Positions 15,429-24,009 of a stretch of DNA of 35,180 nucleotides are shown piece by piece (position 1 is the stretch's first letter; each line of letters opens with the position of its first letter). The DNA is taken from contig JADYYD010000146.1 in NCBI GenBank assembly GCA_020853845.1, positions 1-35,180 of the forward strand, written 5' to 3'. A model generated the notes under the pieces. It was not told the origin of the DNA, ran no database searches, and worked only from the letters and a program-made list of their open reading frames with translations. The translations under genes were made by a program, and so were the position numbers. Source of the stretch: Candidatus Melainabacteria bacterium (lineage in GTDB: Bacteria > Cyanobacteriota > Vampirovibrionia > Obscuribacterales > Obscuribacteraceae).

Positions 15429-17173
15429 AGTTGAAACACCTTTTCCAATTCGCTCATGTCTTTGATTATCATTTGTGCTCCGGCTTCGCTGAGAGCGCTT
15501 TCTGATGCCGAAGTATTGATGGCGATGCGATCGATGCCGGCCGCTTGCGCCGCCTGCATGTCGTCAACGGAGTTGCCTATATAAATGCCGAACTTCAATT
15601 TAAAATCTTCCAGATTGCGATTGATGTAATCTGGCGATGGTTTGGGTCCGAGACCGGGCACATCGTCCAGGCAGTAGACACGATTGAACAAAGGGTTCAG
15701 CCGCTCTCCCCAAATCGGATCGTACTCTCCTCTCGTGCGACCGGTGACAATAAAAATTGGATAGCGCGCTGCCAGTTTTTTCAATGCTTCTTGAGCCATG
15801 AGCAAGCGTTCGGTTTTGGGAGCGAGGCTCAAATACAACTTGGTGGCTTCGGGAGAAAATTCGCGCATCGACATGCTGACACCACGACGCTTCAGCAATT
15901 CCAGCGAGGCGACCCAGTCGTCGTTATGCCCTCCCTCTTCGCGCAGTGTCTTCAACTCATCCTTCGCCAGCGGTTTTCCGGAATATCGCTCGACCATCTG
16001 CGCGACCGTTTCGTCAAAACTCGCACTGGTATCGACAAGCGTTCCATCCAGGTCGAAAATTACGCCATAGCTGGATTGAAACTTATCTACACAGGCAAGA
16101 AACCGCGCTTGCTCTTCATCTGTTCCGATTGACACGCGCACTCGTCCCCACATCGGATCATAGTCGGGGGAAGGAAACACCTGTCTGCTTCTGTTGCGCA
16201 CCAGCACTTTCTCCGTTTTGCAAAACTCGCAAAACTTCGAAGCAAGAAATCCCATCGAGAGCAAAACAGCATTTCCCGCGCCATCCACCACTTCGAAATT
16301 GCGCTCGGCAAGCGCCTTGACGAGCTGCTGCTTTCTTTCGTTGACTTGTTTCACATATGCATCTACATCGTCGCGGCGATCGATGAGTTTTAGCGCCGTC
16401 CAGACCGCCGCATTGTTGACGCTAAACACTGGAGTGACGATCTTCAAATACTCGATAAGCCGCGGCTGCCCGAAAACACAACCCAGTCGCAGTCCTGCTA
16501 AAGCCCATGCTTTGGAGAATGTCTTCAATACGAGCAAATTGCTGTACTTATCAATCAGCGGCAAAACTGTAGTGCCGGCGAACTCGCTGTATGCTTCGTC
16601 AATCACTATCAATGTATCCGGATAGTTCTTGCACCAGCCTTCAATGACTTCGGCTGGAATCTGGGCGCCGGTTGGATTCTCGGGAGTGGCGAAGAAGGCA
16701 ATCTTCGGACCCTTCTTCAAGGCAGACTCAATGCCGTCCAGGTCGAAACTCAAATCCGGCAGCACATCGACGCTCACAACAGTGGCACCGGAGAGTTTCA
16801 GACTGTGCGGGATGACAGTGAAGCAGGGGCGCGACACAACTGCCGAGTCTTCATTAGGTTCAATAAACGTGTTGCAGACAACCATGATCCCTTCGTCGCT
16901 GCCATTCGTCAGAATGACGTTTTCCGGGCGCAGATCGTACATTCCGGCGACTTTGTTTACCAAATCCGTATACTCAGGATATCGACTGCTCCAGTCTTCC
17001 GGCATGCCCCCCGGATAAGACTCCGGGTAACCCTCGGTGTTCTCGCAGAAATCCAGCCGAGCATACTCGCTTCTGCCGCCTCCTGGCAGATCGTAGAAGG
17101 GCAATTCAAGCACGATCCGCTTGGGGAAAACGCCTGTCTTCTTGGTGGTTGCAGTTGAGTTAGCCTTAGACAA
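15425..17173 (-). CDS. hisC: histidinol-phosphate aminotransferase fused to HAD-family phosphatase
   Basis: 582 aa from TTG 17173, with GGAG seven bases upstream, overlapping hisG by 8 nt. Residues about 20-365 are a fold-type I PLP aminotransferase: the PLP lysine is K221 in KTFSKAWALAGLRLG, with D192/Y195 in IDEAYSEF and Asn166 in PENPTG. It makes histidinol phosphate from imidazole acetol phosphate and glutamate. Residues about 368-582 are a HAD hydrolase: motif I VIFDLDGTLVDT (D374, D376), motif II IVTGRT (T477), motif III K511, motif IV GNSVDDMQAA (D537, D538), with a helical cap between I and II. In this operon the HAD part is the best candidate for histidinol-phosphate phosphatase, the one step otherwise missing. 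That assignment is inference; a generic phosphoglycolate-phosphatase-like role is the alternative. Confidence 0.93.
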   Translation of the reverse strand: MSKANSTATTKKTGVFPKRIVLELPFYDLPGGGRSEYARLDFCENTEGYPESYPGGMPEDWSSRYPEYTDLVNKVAGMYDLRPENVILTNGSDEGIMVVCNTFIEPNEDSAVVSRPCFTVIPHSLKLSGATVVSVDVLPDLSFDLDGIESALKKGPKIAFFATPENPTGAQIPAEVIEGWCKNYPDTLIVIDEAYSEFAGTTVLPLIDKYSNLLVLKTFSKAWALAGLRLGCVFGQPRLIEYLKIVTPVFSVNNAAVWTALKLIDRRDDVDAYVKQVNERKQQLVKALAERNFEVVDGAGNAVLLSMGFLASKFCEFCKTEKVLVRNRSRQVFPSPDYDPMWGRVRVSIGTDEEQARFLACVDKFQSSYGVIFDLDGTLVDTSASFDETVAQMVERYSGKPLAKDELKTLREEGGHNDDWVASLELLKRRGVSMSMREFSPEATKLYLSLAPKTERLLMAQEALKKLAARYPIFIVTGRTRGEYDPIWGERLNPLFNRVYCLDDVPGLGPKPSPDYINRNLEDFKLKFGIYIGNSVDDMQAAQAAGIDRIAINTSASESALSEAGAQMIIKDMSELEKVFQL

Positions 17174-18104
17174 CGATCTTCTCCAGTTTGTATTCGAGTA
17201 TGTCCGTTGCGCCGAAAGCGACCAATTGCGGTATCAACTGCGAAACATCACATGATGGAACCGCCACTTTAATCGCATAGCCGCTGCCTTTATAAAGCTC
17301 GGAGATGGTCGGAGCTTTCATGCACGGCAGGATGGAAACCAGCTTCTCGAAGTTCTCGCAATTGACGTTCATCTCCAGCAAGACTTTGTCGTTGGCGCGC
17401 AGGGCGCTCTTCATGAGCATCACCAGTTCTTCCAACTTCTTGCGCTTCGCATCATTTTCGAGCGCTTTTCGATTGCAGAGAAAACGCGTACTGGATTGAA
17501 GGAGCGTATCGACAATGACAAGACGATTTTGGCGAATCGTTTCTCCTGTCGCCGTGTTATCGATGATCATGTCGGCATCCTCGGGCGGCAGCGCTTCTGT
17601 TGCGCCGAAGGTTTGAACATAATCAGCATTGAGATTTTGCGACTTGATGTAATTGAGGGTGAGATTTCTATACTCGGAGGCAATAACCAATCTGCGCTCC
17701 CGCCGCTCTGCAAGCGACTCTTTCGCCAGATTCTCCGGCATGGCAGCAACAATCGAAACAGGGTCATACCCGAGATCCAGCAGTTCGACGACATCGGCTT
17801 CGCGCTCGACGATCCAGTCCAAGCCAGAAAAGCCACAATCGTGACGACCGAGCGCTACCAGATCGGGAATGTTCTGAGCTTTGAGAAACTTGGCGACGAC
17901 GCCAGTTTGCGAGGTACGGGGACGATAAGAGCGACCGCTTTTGGTGAAACTCAGCCCAACTCTTTCCAGAAGAGAAACAACCTTTTCCTGAATGCGCCCG
18001 GACGGCAAGACCATTTTCAGGACGTCGAGATCGTCAGCCTGCCCGGCTTCCACCGTTGCTGCAGTGTCTCTCTTTTCTATCGGCGCATCGATTGTGTTCT
18101 TCAT
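17166..18104 (-). CDS. hisG: ATP phosphoribosyltransferase, long form
   Basis: 312 aa. The start is ATG 18104, with AAGGA about seven bases upstream; a longer frame to 18176 would run into the attenuator terminator. It joins ATP and PRPP, the committed step of histidine synthesis. Diagnostic segments: MVLPSGRIQEKV, DLVALGRHDCGFSGLDW, GATEALPPEDADMIIDNTATGETI (PRPP-binding), and the C-terminal regulatory domain beginning at about 235 with CMKAPTISEL. The C-terminal domain means no HisZ partner is needed and predicts feedback inhibition by histidine. First structural gene of the operon, 70 nt after the attenuator. Confidence 0.97.
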   Translation of the reverse strand: MKNTIDAPIEKRDTAATVEAGQADDLDVLKMVLPSGRIQEKVVSLLERVGLSFTKSGRSYRPRTSQTGVVAKFLKAQNIPDLVALGRHDCGFSGLDWIVEREADVVELLDLGYDPVSIVAAMPENLAKESLAERRERRLVIASEYRNLTLNYIKSQNLNADYVQTFGATEALPPEDADMIIDNTATGETIRQNRLVIVDTLLQSSTRFLCNRKALENDAKRKKLEELVMLMKSALRANDKVLLEMNVNCENFEKLVSILPCMKAPTISELYKGSGYAIKVAVPSCDVSQLIPQLVAFGATDILEYKLEKIVV

Positions 18105-18173
18105 TTTCGTTTCCTTCGCTGCCTCATTGGTGTCTCTATCGGTTTCTCTAAATATTTCCAAAACAAGCGCTAA

Positions 18174-18200
18174 CAAAAAAACCCGCCTTCCGAGCGGGTC
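18174..18200 (-). terminator. his operon attenuator terminator (3:4 stem)
   Basis: Read on the - strand: ACCCGC, loop, GCGGGT, then seven T (18175-18181 as A on +). It lies between the leader peptide and hisG, so transcription would stop here unless the stem is prevented. The 5' arm holds CCGCTC (complement 18192-18197), which can instead pair with GAGCGG after the leader stop (18245-18250). Confidence 0.92.
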
Positions 18201-18302
18201 TCAACAGTTCTTGCAAGATTGCAAAGCTAGTCTGTCGTGAGGGTCCGCTCCCGTTTCAAGAATGATGATGGTGATGATGATGCCCGTGGTTGCGGGCAGC
18301 GG
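18181..18302 (-). promoter_or_regulatory. his attenuator with mutually exclusive 1:2, 2:3 and 3:4 pairings
   Basis: Four RNA segments read on -. Segment 1, CCGCTgCCCG (18293-18302, leader codons 12-15), pairs with segment 2, CGGGAGCGG (18245-18253, just after the leader stop), over 9 bp with one bulge. Segment 2 can instead pair by GAGCGG with segment 3, CCGCTC (18192-18197). Segment 3 otherwise forms the terminator with segment 4 (18181-18186). A ribosome stalled on the His codons would mask segment 1, free segment 2 and prevent termination. A GCCCG/CGGGC hairpin (18282-18297) and a second partner for segment 2, CCGCTCC at 18327-18333, are also present. Low charged tRNA-His would thus switch the operon on. 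Confidence 0.88.
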
Positions 18303-18336
18303 ATTCAATCACATTCACTCTTTTGCGGAGCGGCAT
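18256..18336 (-). CDS. hisL: histidine operon leader peptide
   Basis: 26 codons, ATG 18336 to TGA 18256. The peptide starts MPLRKRVNVIESAARNHG and ends with seven consecutive histidines, Ser and stop; with His17 that is eight His in the last ten residues. The frame is continuous and the His codons are six CAT and one CAC. No strong ribosome binding site is visible before the ATG. It precedes a terminator and the hisG gene, as in the HisL leaders of enteric bacteria, although its sequence outside the His run is unrelated. Its job is to sense charged tRNA-His by ribosome stalling. Confidence 0.9.
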   Translation of the reverse strand: MPLRKRVNVIESAARNHGHHHHHHHS

Positions 18337-18568
18337 ATAAGGATTTAAAACATCCTGGACGACAAATTACCCCTTGAGGGTAACAGGACCGGGCTAACCT
18401 TGTCGAGAGGTTTTTCGGATTTTGTTTACATTTGGCATTGACAATGCGGAAAATAGGCTCGAATTCGCTGTTTATTTGGGCTTGTCTCAAGCCGGATAGT
18501 ATTATGTTTGGCTGGAATTTCATCACGGGTAGATTATGTAAGTTGGCACGTTATATAAGGACGGAGCG

Positions 18569-19123
18569 ATGAAAGAGCACTTATTGGTAACAGCGGTCGG
18601 CGAAGATAGACCTGGAATCGTTTCGCATCTGGCGGAAGTGATTACGCGCCACGGCGCCAATTTGGAAGACAGCCGCATGACGGTTTTGGGCGGCGAGTTT
18701 GCAGCGATTGCGCTCGTCACTGTCAACGAAGATAAACTGCCCGCGCTTTTGAAGGACCTCGAACAACTCGAAAAAGAGAAGATTCACGTCACGACGAAGA
18801 AGACGAAAGCGCCCAACGATGCACAATACAAAAATCACAGCGCATACCAGATCTGCCTGACCGGCGCCGATCACGAGGGCATCGTTCACAAGGTTTCGTC
18901 CTACCTGAAGAACCATCGCATCAACATTCAATCGATGGAAACCGAATTGGTTCCAGCTCCGGAAACAGGCACACCGCTCTTCTGCATGAATGCAATTGTT
19001 GTAGTTCCTGATTCAATGGACGCGAAAAAGCTCAATGCCGACCTCGATGCTATCGCGCAGGAAGAAGCTGTAGAAATCGACCTTGCCGCATACATAGAAT
19101 CCGGGCAAGAAGTAGGCGTTTAG
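18569..19123 (+). CDS. tandem ACT-domain regulator, GcvR-like
   Basis: 184 aa from ATG 18569, with AAGGA seven bases upstream. Two ACT domains: residues about 3-75 (LLVTAVGEDRPGIVSHLAEV) and about 92-175 (ICLTGADHEGIVHKVSSYL). This is the layout of GcvR, the glycine cleavage repressor, and of other amino-acid-sensing ACT proteins; the ACT glycines probably bind a small ligand. No DNA-binding or catalytic domain, so it acts through a partner or as a sensor. It is divergent from the histidine operon, with about 230 nt between the leader ATG and this start. A link to histidine control would be speculation. Confidence 0.85.
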   Translation: MKEHLLVTAVGEDRPGIVSHLAEVITRHGANLEDSRMTVLGGEFAAIALVTVNEDKLPALLKDLEQLEKEKIHVTTKKTKAPNDAQYKNHSAYQICLTGADHEGIVHKVSSYLKNHRINIQSMETELVPAPETGTPLFCMNAIVVVPDSMDAKKLNADLDAIAQEEAVEIDLAAYIESGQEVGV

Positions 19124-19149
19124 GCGCAAACAGCTACAAGCAGGCTAAT

Positions 19150-19202
19150 GCGAAACTCCAGCTTAGTGCACCACGCTGCTGATGCATGAAACTGGAGTTC
19201 GC
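19150..19202. other. inverted repeat in the convergent gene gap
   Basis: GCGAAACTCCAG (19150-19161) pairs with CTGGAGTTCGC (19192-19202) with one bulged A, around a 30-nt loop. It lies after the ACT gene stop and before the convergent gene. No T tract follows on either strand, so a terminator role is only possible. Confidence 0.5.
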
Positions 19203-19256
19203 TTGACCAAACGTTTGTGTCAGAACAGCACTATGCTGCGCGCGGAAATCAAAGTT

Positions 19257-19778
19257 CTAAAGCCCGCTCAACCGCTTGAGCTTTGTGATGTAGTTAAAAA
19301 GCTGCCTGCTCATTTCAGAAACGCGCGCTTCAAGAAGGTCCTGCACGCTCGGCTCGTCATTGGAATCCTCTTTGGATTTGTCTGCCAATTTTTTTCTTTC
19401 ATCAGATTGAGCATTCGGTTCGGAACGTCGAATGATCTCGTCGGCAGGCGCGGGCGGAGCAGATTCGGCAGGCGCGGGCGGAGCAGATTCGGCAGGTGCG
19501 GGTGGAGCAGACTCGGCAGGCGCGGGTGGAGCAAAGTCGAACAGCTCGTTTCCAATCGCGTTGGCGGCGCCTCTTGCATTTCCCCAAACGTCCTTACCAA
19601 GGTCACCGGCAAACTGCAACTGAGGCAAACCCAAAGATGCACCTGACTCAATCGCGTTGAAAATAGAGCTGGCGCCACTCTGATTTTCTACGGAGATCTG
19701 TGCTCCAGCAGTTTCAGCATGCCCGATTGCGGAAGTTCTTTCGATTACTGGAGCTTGAAACTCGAGATGTTCGGTCAT
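19257..19778 (-). CDS. hypothetical protein with tandem APPAPAES repeats
   Basis: 173 aa from ATG 19778, chosen for the perfect AAGGAGG five bases upstream (an in-frame start at 19826 lacks this). Residues 83-114 are four tandem copies of an eight-residue unit, APPAPAES (the last reads APPAPADE), a Pro/Ala hinge. The N-terminal 80 residues look mixed and amphipathic, and the C terminus is charged and helical (SVQDLLEARVSEMSRQLFNY). No signal peptide, no membrane segment and no known family. The very strong binding site suggests high expression. Confidence 0.75.
   Translation of the reverse strand: MTEHLEFQAPVIERTSAIGHAETAGAQISVENQSGASSIFNAIESGASLGLPQLQFAGDLGKDVWGNARGAANAIGNELFDFAPPAPAESAPPAPAESAPPAPAESAPPAPADEIIRRSEPNAQSDERKKLADKSKEDSNDEPSVQDLLEARVSEMSRQLFNYITKLKRLSGL
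19437..19532 (-). repeat. 24-nt coding tandem repeat, four copies
   Basis: Four nearly identical 24-nt units encode the APPAPAES repeats in the 173-aa protein. Unit length is a multiple of three, so copy number could change without frameshift. Confidence 0.85.
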
Positions 19779-19934
19779 GAAGACCTCCTTGGATTCAGTG
19801 CGAGGAGTCGGCAGCAACGATGCCAAATTAGGCGCCAGTTATGACGAGGCTATGACAGGCAAAAAATTGCCGCCACATCTACTCGAACGAGAGGGCAGTG
19901 AATTGCTGATTGATTATGTGTTCGAGCTGTGGTG

Positions 19935-22900
19935 TTACTCGACTATTCTCAATTTCGTCGGGTTGCACCGGCGCATCATGCGCGGATCGGGCATATCCAA
20001 CGGCTGCAGCAGGAAGTCGATTTCTTCTTGATCGACCGCCAGAGACGCGGCTTTTCCTTCGGTGAAAATGCCGCCGGCTATCCCTTTCTTGTGCTGCTGC
20101 ATCACGACAATGCGCTCTTCCACACTGCCGCGAGCAATGAATTTATATACAAAGACCGGCTTGTCCTGCCCGATTCGGTGAGCTCTATCCGTAGCTTGAT
20201 CTTCAACCGCCGGATTCCACCATGGATCGTAGTGAATGACCGTGTCGGCAGCAGTGAGATTCAATCCGGTGCCGCCGGCTTTCAAGCTAATGAGAAAGAT
20301 TGGCACTTCACCGCGCTGAAACCTGTCAATAATCGGCTGGCGCTCTTTCGTAAGCCCCGTGAGCATGACGTAGTCGAGTTTCTCCCGCTGCAACTCCAGC
20401 TCAATGAGCTCGAGCATTTTGCGAAACTGCGAAAAAATAATAATCCTTCGCCCTTCTTCAACAAGCTGCGGAAGCATGTCCATAAGCGTCTCAATCTTTG
20501 CACTGTCTGTAATCCCGTCGGCCATTTTGAGTTTGACAATGCGCGGATCACAGCATGTCTGGCGCAGTTTCAGCAGCGCATCGATAACCACTATGCGGAT
20601 TCCCTTGATGCCTTTATCGCGAATTTCTTCGTTGACTCGTTTGTGCATCGCCAAACGCACTGCCTCGTAAAGATCGCGCTGCTGCCCGACCAGCTCTATC
20701 GGCTGCAAAATCACTGTCTTTGCAGGCAGTTCCTGCGCTACCTCACTCTTCGTGCGGCGCAAAATAAATGGACGAATTCGGCGTTGGAGCATCTGCATAC
20801 GCTCGACATTGCTGTGCTTTTCTATCGGCTTCTGGAAAAAATTGCCAAAGCTCTTTTTCATGCCGAGCATGTTCGGCATGAGAAAACTGAACTGCGACCA
20901 CAGTTCGGTCAAGCTGTTCTCCACAGGCGTGCCGGTAAAGCAAAAGCGAGCGTTTGCGCGCAGTTTGCAAGCAGCTTTCGCAAGCGCGGTAGAAGCGTTT
21001 TTTATATATTGGGATTCATCAAGAATTATCATCGCCCAATCAGTTTGCGCCAGCGATTCCACATCGCGCAGGAGCAGTGCGTAGCTGGTCAGCACCACAT
21101 CCGCGTGCGGAATTTCGCCAAAGCGCTCGAATCTGTCATTGCCCGTCAGGCGCAAAACATTGAGAGTGGGCGTTAATCGCTCAGCTTCTCTCATCCAGTT
21201 AGGCACAACGCTGGTGGGGCAAATCACAAGTACGGGCGCGCGCAAGAGACCGCGCTGTTTACGCTGCAGAATATGCGCCAGTCCCTGAACGGTTTTTCCC
21301 AAACCCATGTCATCCGCAAGTATGCCTCCGGCTTCCATGTCAGTCAGAAAATCCAGCCAGCCAACTCCGTCTTTTTGATAGTCGCGAAGCACTGCGCCGA
21401 AGTCATCGGGCGTCTCAAGAGGCTCTATTCTGCCGAGCTTTTCCAACTGTTTCGCCAGCTTCTTAATGCGTTCGGTCGGCATTATTTTTATGTGGCTATT
21501 CAGAATTTTCGGAAGACTCTCCGGCCCGACGCCGCACTCGCCTGCGTCTGCATTGAAAAGCTCGAGAATCAGCTCGATGACACCGGCTACTCTGTCAAAG
21601 GGAAGCGCTATTAAACGACCGTCCTCCAGCGGAGCATAAAAATTTCCATTGATGTTGAGGCTCTGAATGTCGAGGGTGTTCGCCTTCGTCAGTCCTGCCC
21701 TCTTTATCGCGCTGATGATGGCAGGAAAAAGTGAAAGGCGCTTGCCCTCATGCGTAACGCCCATTTCGAGCACGAACCACCAGGCGCCTTTTTCCGACAG
21801 GTCATACTCGATTGCCTCTTCCGGCTTTATGACCCGATAGGAGAACGTATCGTCGATTTCGACTTTCCACTCAGCTTTCGCCAATTTCGGCAGAATTGTC
21901 TCGACAAAATGCAACCAGCGATAATCGCTGTCATCTCTAAGGACAAAGCGCATCTTCTTCTTATCCGAATGCAGCGGCAGAGCTTCGAATCCAAGCTCTT
22001 GAAGCATCCACACAAATTGCTTTTCGCTTCTGGCATCGCGGCGATAGACGACTGTGTTCTGACCTTTAGCTTCTCTGTGCTCGGTCTCGTCATCCTTGAG
22101 ATCAAAAACATGACCGCCGTAATCAAAAGAAAGATCGAGCACATTCACATTTTTGTTGGGCTCGAATCCACGACGCCAATACATGACGGCCTCGTTGCCC
22201 AATGGATGAATGGATCTAAAGGAAACCTGCGGTGTGGGCTCATTGTTTATGATCTCTTCACCGAGCATCGGGCAAGGCAGATCGATATGCTCGGGCAAGG
22301 CCAGATCTTTCAATTGGTCGTAAACTTTTTCAGCGAAGCCAGGCATCACCGGCGGTGCAGTCAAAAGCTTGGCGATCGTTTCCGTCTCCACCGGCAGATC
22401 TAAAAATCCGAGATGCCACATATGCGTGTCCACATATGCGGGGCAGGAACTCATGATGGGAATGATGCTCTCGCGCTCACCCACCACAGATGGCACTTGC
22501 GATCCATCGCGGCGAAAAGTCCACTTCACCCGACCTTCCTGCCTCGGTCCTTTCGAAAGCGGAGGATTGGATGCACTGCGGAAATAGGCTCTGCCCGTAG
22601 CGACCACTTTGTCTAAAAGACGCTGCACGAGTTCGGGATCGCCGCGCAGCACATCCCCCAGAAACGAGGAGCGCAATGCCGCCATGGCAAACTGCGCAAT
22701 AGATTCGTCTTCCTTGGTGGCGCCGGTGTCCGCATTCAAATCCTCGAAGGCGGCGACGACAAGTTTCTGCAAACCTGCTGAGTTTTTCTTAGCTACCAAA
22801 TATGGTGTCAGCTCGAGTGTCGGAATTGGCCCGAATCGTGATTTATCGATGATGTAAATGACCGACTCAGCGGCAATTTTCTCAGCGGCGTTCCCGGCTT

Positions 22901-23303
22901 TGTCCACTGCACTTTCAGAAATGCTTTCCTTCAGCTCGTCCACCCAGTGCTGAACACTCCTGGGCAAATCCCTGGGTTCGACGACAATCTCTTCGCGAAA
23001 GCCGTAAATCGAGCCGGCTTCCAGAAGCAGTGCGACTGCGTGCTTACAGTAGTTCCTGAAGGGACACGAGCAATATGCGCCGATGATAAATCCTTGCTCG
23101 TTGAGCGTGACACGCGCCTGATACGGCAAATCGCGTTGCCCTTGAACAGAACCGCTGATTTCATTGGCTTCGAGATTTACAGAAACCCGCAGAACAGCGC
23201 CCTTACTTTTGTAAGAGAGACCGTTGGCAAAAGCGCGCTGCCCAAAGATGTCCGCGATATGCGTACTGGAAAACGGCAGAGAATCGACAGAAGGACCAGG
23301 CAT
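19935..23303 (-). CDS. SWIM zinc-finger SNF2-family DNA translocase
   Basis: 1122 aa from ATG 23303, with GAGG seven bases upstream. The N terminus has a SWIM zinc finger, C78-x-C80-x5-C86-x-H88, followed by a long bacterial SNF2-associated region. The C-terminal half is a complete SNF2 ATPase: motif I DDMGLGKT (about 664), motif II DESQ (about 762, where DEAH/DEAQ is usual), FTGTPVENS (motif III), and in lobe 2 SQFRKML, LKAGGTGLNL, DPWWNPAVEDQATDRAHRIGQ (motifs V-VI). Such proteins move along duplex DNA and displace proteins or RNA polymerase (HepA/RapA-like). It stands alone, 95 nt after the secreted basic protein. No nuclease or methylase neighbour points to a defence system. Confidence 0.93.
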   Translation of the reverse strand: MPGPSVDSLPFSSTHIADIFGQRAFANGLSYKSKGAVLRVSVNLEANEISGSVQGQRDLPYQARVTLNEQGFIIGAYCSCPFRNYCKHAVALLLEAGSIYGFREEIVVEPRDLPRSVQHWVDELKESISESAVDKAGNAAEKIAAESVIYIIDKSRFGPIPTLELTPYLVAKKNSAGLQKLVVAAFEDLNADTGATKEDESIAQFAMAALRSSFLGDVLRGDPELVQRLLDKVVATGRAYFRSASNPPLSKGPRQEGRVKWTFRRDGSQVPSVVGERESIIPIMSSCPAYVDTHMWHLGFLDLPVETETIAKLLTAPPVMPGFAEKVYDQLKDLALPEHIDLPCPMLGEEIINNEPTPQVSFRSIHPLGNEAVMYWRRGFEPNKNVNVLDLSFDYGGHVFDLKDDETEHREAKGQNTVVYRRDARSEKQFVWMLQELGFEALPLHSDKKKMRFVLRDDSDYRWLHFVETILPKLAKAEWKVEIDDTFSYRVIKPEEAIEYDLSEKGAWWFVLEMGVTHEGKRLSLFPAIISAIKRAGLTKANTLDIQSLNINGNFYAPLEDGRLIALPFDRVAGVIELILELFNADAGECGVGPESLPKILNSHIKIMPTERIKKLAKQLEKLGRIEPLETPDDFGAVLRDYQKDGVGWLDFLTDMEAGGILADDMGLGKTVQGLAHILQRKQRGLLRAPVLVICPTSVVPNWMREAERLTPTLNVLRLTGNDRFERFGEIPHADVVLTSYALLLRDVESLAQTDWAMIILDESQYIKNASTALAKAACKLRANARFCFTGTPVENSLTELWSQFSFLMPNMLGMKKSFGNFFQKPIEKHSNVERMQMLQRRIRPFILRRTKSEVAQELPAKTVILQPIELVGQQRDLYEAVRLAMHKRVNEEIRDKGIKGIRIVVIDALLKLRQTCCDPRIVKLKMADGITDSAKIETLMDMLPQLVEEGRRIIIFSQFRKMLELIELELQREKLDYVMLTGLTKERQPIIDRFQRGEVPIFLISLKAGGTGLNLTAADTVIHYDPWWNPAVEDQATDRAHRIGQDKPVFVYKFIARGSVEERIVVMQQHKKGIAGGIFTEGKAASLAVDQEEIDFLLQPLDMPDPRMMRRCNPTKLRIVE

Positions 23304-23398
23304 TTTATTGCCTCGCTAAACCAAACAGCCAACGCGGGAAGAAACGTGGAAGTTAATTTATCCTACTTCAATACTGCGATTTCCACACCTAAAAACCT

Positions 23399-23935
23399 CT
23401 ACATGTCGAGTGCAGGGTGGCGGCGATCGTAAATCAAGTTCTCTTGCTCGAAATGTTCGGTGCGTTGAATAACCGTCGGTCGCTCGACACGGCGAACTGT
23501 TTTTACCGCAATCAAATTAGACGGGCGGCGACGCACACTGCGAGCCACTTGCGTTGATTTGTAGCGCGGTTTCTTATAAGCTACGGCTTTGCGCTTGTAA
23601 GCAACTTTCTTCTTATAAACCGGGCGCGCAGCGCGGTAAGTGGTCTGCTGAACAACCGGTCGGTTTACAACGGTAGTTGTAGTGCGCTGCTCGCTAATGG
23701 GCATAACGACTCGTTCGTGGCGCTCCATAATGATAGGCTCGCGCACTTGACGCGTATTGCCTTCAGCATCCGTCGTCTCTTTTACACGCTCATAGGCAGG
23801 TTCCATCCAACTGTTAACAACAGCAGCGGGTCCCTGAGTAATATCTCTTTGAACTATTGTGTGATCTGCCTCGGCGCGGAGCGGAATAGTGAACGCAAAA
23901 CTCACTGCCACTAAGGCCAAAATACTCCTTCTCAT
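23399..23935 (-). CDS. secreted Arg/Lys-rich hypothetical protein
   Basis: 178 aa from ATG 23935, with GGAGGAAGG about five bases upstream. A signal peptide is clear (residues 1 to about 21, ILALVAVSFAFTIPLRA). The mature part has acidic and hydrophobic strands first, then a very basic Tyr/Lys/Arg segment (about 105-150, VYKKKVAYKRKAVAYKK) and an acidic end. No known domain. The basic stretch could bind an anionic surface polymer or nucleic acid outside the membrane; that is inference. Same strand as the TPR lipoprotein upstream, 74 nt away. Confidence 0.7.
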   Translation of the reverse strand: MRRSILALVAVSFAFTIPLRAEADHTIVQRDITQGPAAVVNSWMEPAYERVKETTDAEGNTRQVREPIIMERHERVVMPISEQRTTTTVVNRPVVQQTTYRAARPVYKKKVAYKRKAVAYKKPRYKSTQVARSVRRRPSNLIAVKTVRRVERPTVIQRTEHFEQENLIYDRRHPALDM

Positions 23936-24009
23936 TCTTTCCTTCCTCCGGCATTTATCCGTTGGGAGGACGCATGAGAGTTTGTTCGGTTCCCAATCTC
24001 AAAGCCTCA

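Noticed and set aside
18421-18480. Promoter of the his operon (TTGTCA-like -35)
   Set aside because: No matching -10 at the right distance; any call would be a guess.
19929-21176. 415-codon frame on + inside the SNF2 gene
   Set aside because: Antisense to motifs V and VI of the SNF2 ATPase.
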